From assembly GCA_963763755.1 (NCBI GenBank), contig CAVXQE010000012.1, positions 124,001 through 188,000 of the forward strand: a stretch of DNA of 64,000 nt, written 5' to 3'. Position numbers and translations under genes: made by a program. Each line of letters opens with the position of its first letter. Position 1 is the stretch's first letter. Below, one piece after another: positions 59,649 to 64,000 of this stretch. The DNA comes from Gaiellasilicea sp963763755. Its GTDB lineage: Bacteria; Actinomycetota; Thermoleophilia; Gaiellales; Gaiellaceae. Under the pieces are notes generated by a model, which searched no databases, had not been told where the DNA came from, and worked only from the letters and a program-made list of their open reading frames with translations.

Positions 59649-59786
59649 TCAGCCCGCGTCCGGCTCTCCCGCCACTTCGCACTCCAGGCAGATCCAGTCA
59701 CCGTCGAGTCCTTCCCGTGCGCTCAATGCCCTCGGGACCATGGTCACGCCACACGCGGGGCAGATCGGTGGTCTTTCGTCATCCAC
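59649..59786 (-). CDS. Small zinc-ribbon protein
   Basis: 45 residues with CPACG near the start and CLEC near the end, a CxxC-x20-CxxC zinc ribbon, followed by an acidic tail (EVAGEPDAG). GTG at 59786 is taken; an ATG at 59813 is an alternative that adds nine residues. Too small to assign a role. Confidence 0.6.
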   Translation of the reverse strand: MDDERPPICPACGVTMVPRALSAREGLDGDWICLECEVAGEPDAG

Positions 59787-59853
59787 ACCTGAAGTATGGA
59801 ACGAACGGCTCATTGCGGGAACGTCGGAACGGCGGGCTACGTCGTCCTGCATC

Positions 59854-60048
59854 ATGTGGACCATCAAACGGTTCCTGATCACGATTGAAGCGCCGAACTG
59901 GGAAGACTTCCAGGACATCGAGCTACCGCGACTTCCGGACGTGGGCGAGACCATCGAAACGAAATACGGAACGTGCTTGGTGACGCAGACGGATCCGTCG
60001 CCCGGCACCTCGCCATACGCCGGCAAGATCGTCTGCCGACTGCCTTAG
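59854..60048 (+). CDS. Small protein of unknown function
   Basis: 64 residues. RFLITIEAPNWEDFQDIELP and ETKYGTCLVTQTDPSPGTSP suggest a small beta protein. ATG at 59854 is chosen as the first start after the opposing zinc-ribbon gene. No family recognised. Confidence 0.55.
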   Translation: MWTIKRFLITIEAPNWEDFQDIELPRLPDVGETIETKYGTCLVTQTDPSPGTSPYAGKIVCRLP

Positions 60049-60106
60049 CGTCGCCTACCGGCGTCGAAGGGAATGCGTCACTTGGATCGCTTTCAGTAAC
60101 ACTTCC

Positions 60107-60724
60107 ATGATGGCTACCGGCTTCCCAGTCGGCGGCGACATCGAGCAGGCTCTTGGCGACGTCGGCGTCCCGAGCTACGTCCTCGACACGACGGGAGTCG
60201 TCCGTTGGCTCAATCCGGCGGCGCAGCGGCTTGTCGGAGACGTTCGCGGTCGCCTCTTCACCTCTGTCGTCGCGCCCGAGGACAGCCGCCGGGCCCGCGA
60301 GCTGTTCACCCAGAAGGTGCTCGGCACCACGGCGGCCACTGAGGCGACCGGCGTCTTGCTGTCGACCGCCGGGGAGCGGGTGGCGGTGGAGATCAGCGCG
60401 GTGCCGCTCAAGAGCGGTGAACGGGTGGTCGGCGTCTTCGGGCTGTTGGAGGAACGCCCCGACGACACGCTCAAAACTCCACCACCCCCGCATCTCACCC
60501 CGCGGCAAGTCGAGGTGCTTCGTCTTCTGGAGCAGGGCCGCTCGACGAAGCAGATCGCTGCCGAGCTCCACTTGAGCACCGAGACAGTCAGGAACCACGT
60601 CCGCCGTCTCTTCCGGGCTCTCGGCGTCAACTCCCGGCTCGAAGCCGTCGCCGCCGCCCGGGGCGTCTCACCCGCACTGAGCGACAATGCGGTCAACAGA
60701 AGCACGCTGATAGCTGTGCTCTGA
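60107..60724 (+). CDS. PAS-LuxR transcriptional regulator
   Basis: 205 residues. A PAS domain (VPSYVLDTTGVVRWLNPAAQ, RLVGDVRGRLFTSVV, EISAVPLKSGERVVGVFGLL) is followed by a LuxR-type HTH (LTPRQVEVLRLLEQGRSTKQ, IAAELHLSTETVRNHVRRLF). The PAS domain may sense a small molecule or redox state. It stands alone between small genes, so its target is unknown. Confidence 0.88.
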   Translation: MMATGFPVGGDIEQALGDVGVPSYVLDTTGVVRWLNPAAQRLVGDVRGRLFTSVVAPEDSRRARELFTQKVLGTTAATEATGVLLSTAGERVAVEISAVPLKSGERVVGVFGLLEERPDDTLKTPPPPHLTPRQVEVLRLLEQGRSTKQIAAELHLSTETVRNHVRRLFRALGVNSRLEAVAAARGVSPALSDNAVNRSTLIAVL

Positions 60725-60762
60725 GGCGATGTGGGGCTGGGCTCATTTCGGGTCTAGCCGCC

Positions 60763-60849
60763 CTACCGGTGGACGAACGTGATCGCGACGCGCCGGTTGA
60801 CGGCTCTGCCTTCCTCGGTGGTGTTTGTGGCGACCGGGGAGACGTAAAC
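60763..60849 (-). pseudogene. C-terminal remnant of an OmpA/MotB-type domain
   Basis: Read on the minus strand, YVSPVATNTTEEGRAVNRRV and AITFV end in a stop at 60763. This is close to the usual end of OmpA-family domains (NxTxEGRxxNRRVEI). No matching upstream part of the domain is found, so only about 28 codons remain. The rest of 60725-61060 shows nothing else coding. Confidence 0.55.
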
Positions 60850-61060
60850 GATTGATTCCGCCGCAGGTGCCGGACACGATCCATGTGGCCCCCCTCGGAA
60901 TGTGGCAACAGGGTCGCCGCGAGCAGACGCTTTGTCAAATGTGCACCGGAAGCTCGAGTGATCTTTTCGCAGCCGCGCTCATCGCCGGGATGCGCCGGCT
61001 CCGAAGAGCGCTGGGAAAAAGAGTGACTTCGGGAAACAGTCGCTCTTTGCGGGGAGAAAG

Positions 61061-61131
61061 AGGCGCCGAGCGGACTCGAACCGCTGTACGAGGCTTTGCA
61101 GGCCTCTGCCTAACCACTCGGCCACGGCGCC
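61061..61131 (-). tRNA. tRNA-Cys (GCA)
   Basis: 71 bases on the minus strand. The acceptor GGCGCCG pairs with CGGCGCC. The anticodon loop CTGCAAA carries GCA, and the T arm reads GCGG TTCGAGT CCGC. CCA is not encoded. Confidence 0.95.
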
Positions 61132-61214
61132 GCCGCGCCATCGTAGCGACCCTCCGTAACCCCTTCCGAGCTTTCACCGTTGTACCCGAGTAACCGAACA
61201 CACAGGAGGCCCGA

Positions 61215-61280
61215 ATGTATATCGGTGGCGGTCTAATCACCCTTATCGTCGTCATTCTTCTGCTCGTCTGGCTCCTCTAA
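61215..61280 (+). CDS. 21-residue single-helix membrane peptide
   Basis: AGGAGG lies six bases before an ATG that opens a 21-codon frame. Almost the whole peptide is one hydrophobic helix (IGGGLITLIVVILLLVWLL). An intrinsic terminator follows 12 bases after its stop, so it is a complete one-gene unit. Short hydrophobic peptides of this kind are found in many actinobacteria but have no set function known to me. Confidence 0.7.
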   Translation: MYIGGGLITLIVVILLLVWLL

Positions 61281-61292
61281 GAAGGCAATTCC

Positions 61293-61315
61293 CGGGCGCC
61301 CCACGTGGGCGCCCG
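61293..61315 (+). terminator. Terminator after the 21-residue peptide gene
   Basis: CGGGCGCCC, loop CACGT, GGGCGCCCG, then TTCCTCTCTT: a 9-bp perfect stem with a T-rich tail. Confidence 0.75.
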
Positions 61316-61330
61316 TTCCTCTCTTGAAGA

Positions 61331-61350
61331 GGCCCCGTCCGGGGCCTTTT
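61331..61350 (+). terminator. Second terminator-like hairpin
   Basis: GGCCCC, loop GTCC, GGGGCC, then TTTT. It follows the previous hairpin by 15 bases, a tandem terminator arrangement. Confidence 0.7.
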
Positions 61351-61379
61351 CTACGCTGGCCCATGGAAAGCTGCGACCG

Positions 61380-61532
61380 ATGGAGAAGCTGATCGCGGTC
61401 GAGCGGTGCCTGCGCTGCAGCGCGGCGATGGAGTGGCGTCACGGGACCTGGCAGTGCCCACGCTGTCGCCTGAAGCTCGGCTGCTGCGAAGGGGAACCTC
61501 AGCACTGCGACGCCGGGGCGCCGCCGCGCTAG
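61380..61532 (+). CDS. Small Cys-rich zinc-ribbon protein
   Basis: 50 residues with CLRC, CPRC and a following CC...C pattern (six or more Cys plus His). The CxxC-x13-CxxC pair is a classic zinc ribbon. ATG at 61380. The stop shares CTAG with the convergent 34-residue gene. No function assigned. Confidence 0.65.
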   Translation: MEKLIAVERCLRCSAAMEWRHGTWQCPRCRLKLGCCEGEPQHCDAGAPPR

Positions 61533-61633
61533 TCGTCTAGTCCTCGGCCGCGTCGCCGCGGGCGCTCTGGCCTCAGGAAGGTCAGGAGCCCGGGGATCAT
61601 CAGGACGAGCAACACCGTCAGCAGGATCTCCAT
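61529..61633 (-). CDS. 34-residue single-helix membrane peptide
   Basis: ATG at 61633, then a hydrophobic helix (EILLTVLLVLMIPGLLTFL) and a basic tail (RPERPRRRGRG). GGAAC lies just before the ATG, which is weak as a ribosome-binding site. The basic C-terminus places that end in the cytoplasm. The stop overlaps the zinc-ribbon stop in a shared CTAG. Confidence 0.5.
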   Translation of the reverse strand: MEILLTVLLVLMIPGLLTFLRPERPRRRGRGLDD

Positions 61634-61818
61634 GCGTTCCTTCAACGACGGACCGATCTCGGCGTCGATGCCCACGTCCGCCCGGAGGGGATCCGCGATT
61701 CCGCGTATTGGTTGTAACGAGGAAGATGACTCCGACGGGGGATGCCCGAGCTCCGATCACCGCACACGATCCGTCATGGCGGCACGGTCTGAAGCAACTC
61801 TCCCCATGGAGGTTTCCT

Positions 61819-62793
61819 GTGCACGCTCGCCCAGTTCTCGTAGCCGTTGTCTTAGGGCTACTTCTCGCCACCTCTGCCGGGGCTGCTGTTGACGCCGGTT
61901 CGAGCGTCGGCTTCCGCTTTCTCCCCCAGAAGACCTTCCAGGGCCAGCCCGCCACCCTGTCGGTGATCGCGCGCCCGAGTGGCGTCCGCTGCGTCCCGAC
62001 GATCCGCTACGCGGACGGAGCGCTTCAGTCCCTCAAGCCAACGGTTGCGCGCGGCAATCGCGCAACGTGGAACTTCAAGATTGCCGCGAAGGCGCGGATC
62101 GGCACCGCGATGGCCACCGTCAAGTGCGGCCGTGCGGGCAAGATCTCCCGTAGCTTCGCCGTCGCCGGCCCGCCGGCGGCGCCCGCGACGGTCGTGCTCA
62201 AGAAGAGCGGTTTCTCACAGCGAGTGCGCGCCAGCGGCCGCGACGTGAGCTACGGCGTCGTGCTCTCCAATCCGTCACCAGAGAAGGATGCGCTCGCGAT
62301 CTCGGTGATCATCAACTTCATCGACGCGACCGACCGCGTCGTCCAGACGAAGACCGAAACGATCGCTGCGATCGGCGCCGGTACGGATTTCTATCTCGGT
62401 GGTGGAACGTCGATTCCGGACAGCACGCCTGTCGCCACGCTGGAGATCGTGACGCGAGTCGGCGGCCAGGACATGGCCGCCAAGCTCGGCCCACCCAGCT
62501 CCGACGTGCTCGTGCAACAGGCGAAATACGACCCGGGCTGGGTCGGGGCGGTCGTCGGCCAGGTCGAGAACGACCATCCGACGATGATGCTCTCTGCACA
62601 CGCGTCGATCTCAACGGTGATCTTCGACGCGAGCGGGAATGTGCTCGGCGGGAGCAGGGGCTCCAGCACCGGCGACCTGCTCCCCGGAGTTCGGGCCTAC
62701 TGGAGCGCTTCGTCCGGGGCCAACTCGGTCCCGATCGACAGAGCGGCCTCCGCGGGCGTCTCCGTCCTGGGGAAATACCTCCCTGTGAGCTAA
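61819..62793 (+). CDS. Secreted protein of unknown function with beta (FxLYD-like) domain
   Basis: 324 residues. GGAGG six bases before the GTG is a strong ribosome-binding site. The signal peptide (RPVLVAVVLGLLLATSAGAA) is clear. The mature protein is beta-rich: VIARPSGVRCVPTIRYADGA, RATWNFKIAAKARIGTAMAT, and a later FxLYD-like part with VVLSNPSPEKDALAISVIIN and NVLGGSRGSSTGDLLPGVRA. Two Cys (CVP, KCG) may form a disulfide. No enzyme motif is seen. An upstream ATG (61708) is rejected because the signal peptide starts at the GTG. Confidence 0.8.
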   Translation: MHARPVLVAVVLGLLLATSAGAAVDAGSSVGFRFLPQKTFQGQPATLSVIARPSGVRCVPTIRYADGALQSLKPTVARGNRATWNFKIAAKARIGTAMATVKCGRAGKISRSFAVAGPPAAPATVVLKKSGFSQRVRASGRDVSYGVVLSNPSPEKDALAISVIINFIDATDRVVQTKTETIAAIGAGTDFYLGGGTSIPDSTPVATLEIVTRVGGQDMAAKLGPPSSDVLVQQAKYDPGWVGAVVGQVENDHPTMMLSAHASISTVIFDASGNVLGGSRGSSTGDLLPGVRAYWSASSGANSVPIDRAASAGVSVLGKYLPVS

Positions 62794-62891
62794 CTGCACC
62801 GGGGTGGCTTCGCGTTCTGCCCACGCGGGACGCGAAGCCATTCTGGGCGAGCCACCACGGTCTCGCCGAGATCAGCCGGCTGGCACAGCGG

Positions 62892-62897
62892 TAGGGT
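62892..62897 (+). promoter_or_regulatory. -10 box (TAGGGT) for the PIN gene
   Basis: TAGGGT lies six bases before the GTG at 62904, with no Shine-Dalgarno. Confidence 0.4.
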
Positions 62898-62903
62898 TGC
62901 GAG

Positions 62904-63314
62904 GTGACCAAATTCGTCGTCGACGCCGGCGCTGTCCTCCACCTGGCGAGCTCGGGAGCGACCGTCGCGGATGCGCACGAGCTTCTCGCGCCGACGCTGC
63001 TTCGTTCCCAAACGCTTTCGGCGCTGCACGAGGCCGTCCAGAAGGGTGAGCTCCCGGCCGACGTCGCGCGCGAGCGCCTCACCCGCGTCGGCCGAATGCC
63101 GATCAGGCTCCTCGGCGACGCCGTGCTCCGGCGTCGGGCGTGGGATCTGGCGGATCAGCTGGGCTGGGCGTCGACCTACGACGCCGAGTACATCGCACTC
63201 ACTCAACTGCAGGCAGACGCGTTCGTCACCCTCGACGCGAAGCTGGCGCGCAGCGTCGAAGGCGTCGTCGCGACCGCGTCGATCGACGCGCTGCTAACCA
63301 GCCCGTCCGGGTGA
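62904..63314 (+). CDS. PIN-domain protein (VapC-like)
   Basis: 136 residues of the PIN nuclease fold. FVVDAGAVLHL has the first Asp, LSALHEAVQKGEL the Glu, and TYDAEYIALTQLQADAFVTL with LDAKLAR the later acidic residues. VapC-type PIN proteins cut tRNA or rRNA and pair with an antitoxin, but no antitoxin gene is seen directly upstream. It could be a solitary ribonuclease or a decayed toxin-antitoxin pair. Confidence 0.75.
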   Translation: MTKFVVDAGAVLHLASSGATVADAHELLAPTLLRSQTLSALHEAVQKGELPADVARERLTRVGRMPIRLLGDAVLRRRAWDLADQLGWASTYDAEYIALTQLQADAFVTLDAKLARSVEGVVATASIDALLTSPSG

Positions 63315-63459
63315 GCGCCAGCGCCGGCTAGCCGAGCTTCCGGGAATAATCCGGCGCAGATGGGGTCCTCCAGGGTGTGACACTCCCCCGTCCTCACTTC
63401 GTGCATCAGCCTCGCCACACCGTGGCGCGCTCGGCGTTACCGTGTGTGTTGCCGTGTCC
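63315..63459. other. Spacer before the anti-sigma gene
   Basis: About 145 bases. No gene, hairpin terminator or good -10/-35 pair was recognised. Confidence 0.4.
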
Positions 63460-64000
63460 ATGAGACGCCGTCGACAAGAGGATGACGCCGGTCAGGAGAT
63501 CGTCGAACTGGCCGCGCTCGCAGACGGGTCGCTCGCGCCGGCGCGTCGGGCCGCGCTCGAGACACAGGTCGCGGAATCCTCCGAGCTTGCCGACCGGCTC
63601 GCCGAGCAACAGCGGGCGGTCGAGCTCGTCCGCTCCGCCGCAGCCGAGGTCGAGGCACCGGCATCCTTGCGAGCGCGCATCGAGGCGCCGCAACGTGCGC
63701 GCCGCAGGCCGGTGCCGCGGCGTCTCGGTCTGATCGCCGCGGGCGCGGCGGCTGTGCTGGCGGTCGCAATCGGGTGGAGCGTCTTTGGCTCCGAGACCTC
63801 GGGCGAACGCTTCCACGCCGCCCTCGCACCGACCGGCGCGATACCCGGAGCCGACGGCGAGGCAACACTCACGAAGACACTCTCGGGCTGGCGGATCGAG
63901 CTCGACGCCACGGGACTCCCCCGGCTCGACGGCGATCGTTTCTACCAGGCGTGGCTCCGCAACCCCGCCGGTGTGCTCGTGCCGATCGGGACGTTCAACG
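63460..64000 (+). CDS. Anti-sigma factor, RskA-like (partial, runs off window)
   Basis: At least 180 residues, open to the right edge. A cytoplasmic helical part (QEIVELAALADGSLAPARRA, AALETQVAESSELADRLAEQ) lacks the usual HxxxCxxC zinc motif. One membrane helix follows (LGLIAAGAAAVLAVAIGWSV). The extracytoplasmic RskA part (GDRFYQAWLRNPAGVLVPIG) resembles the one at 32427. No sigma gene lies upstream in the window, so its partner is not known. ATG at 63460 is the likely start. Confidence 0.72.
   Translation, partial: MRRRRQEDDAGQEIVELAALADGSLAPARRAALETQVAESSELADRLAEQQRAVELVRSAAAEVEAPASLRARIEAPQRARRRPVPRRLGLIAAGAAAVLAVAIGWSVFGSETSGERFHAALAPTGAIPGADGEATLTKTLSGWRIELDATGLPRLDGDRFYQAWLRNPAGVLVPIGTFN

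Overview
The window comes from a high-GC, Gram-positive-type chromosome. An actinobacterium of the class Thermoleophilia (Gaiella/Solirubrobacter relatives) is my best inference. It rests on GC content, the 16S sequence as read, F420-type oxidoreductases, RskA-type anti-sigma factors, TANNNT -10 boxes placed a few bases before start codons, and many 4-base ATGA/GTGA gene overlaps. No database search was possible.

Layout. 1-9302 (minus): a tightly coupled metabolic operon with a molybdenum hydroxylase (medium, small and large subunits plus a CoxG-like protein), an LLM flavin oxidoreductase, a methyltransferase, a rhodanese, an M20 peptidase, a peroxiredoxin, an FAH-family hydrolase and the start of an MBL-fold hydrolase. 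9359-11779 (plus): a phytoene-desaturase-like FAD enzyme and a TIM-barrel epimerase. 11776-13565: a LysM transglycosylase, a small membrane protein and tRNA-Asn with a duplicated 3' half. 13589-17154 (minus): dnaG, a dGTPase-like gene and an SDR. 17174-19311: a histidine phosphatase, an acidic protein, an M48 protease and a GNAT. 19341-24627: rRNA operon (16S-23S-5S, minus strand) with its terminator and processing stems. 24757-26974: tyrS and a 2-hydroxyacid oxidase. 26988-33089: two NicO-type metal transporters, a TPR protein and a DUF4331 protein, divergent from an ECF sigma/anti-sigma pair. 33150-38141: recQ, a bifunctional PBP and a 3-methyladenine glycosylase. 38142-45051 (minus): an amino-acid operon (serine aminotransferase, serA, ICMT-like methyltransferase, YbaK, ilvE, a DegT aminotransferase) plus membrane and small genes. 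45107-49382: a membrane protein, an Rpf-like transglycosylase, a polytopic membrane protein with a cupredoxin-like partner, and a nitronate-monooxygenase-like enzyme. 49384-53695 (minus): gatCAB, a cold-shock protein and folD. 53719-56308 (plus): an HMG-CoA-reductase-like gene, a ferritin-like di-iron protein and a hotdog thioesterase. 56390-64000: accessory and regulatory genes, including an ArsR-type regulator with a readable promoter/operator, an excisionase-HTH/DUF2087 regulator, PAS-LuxR, small membrane and zinc-ribbon proteins, tRNA-Cys, a PIN protein and a second anti-sigma gene.

Two properties run through the whole window. First, more than 60 single-base frame breaks interrupt about half of the genes, including essential ones (dnaG, tyrS, gatA). 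This looks like uncorrected consensus error, so those genes are annotated across the breaks, with break positions good to about 15 bases. Second, at least fourteen genes carry a TANNNT-like -10 box 5-8 bases before the start codon and no Shine-Dalgarno, which points to leaderless mRNAs; several secreted or small proteins instead have a strong GGAGG.
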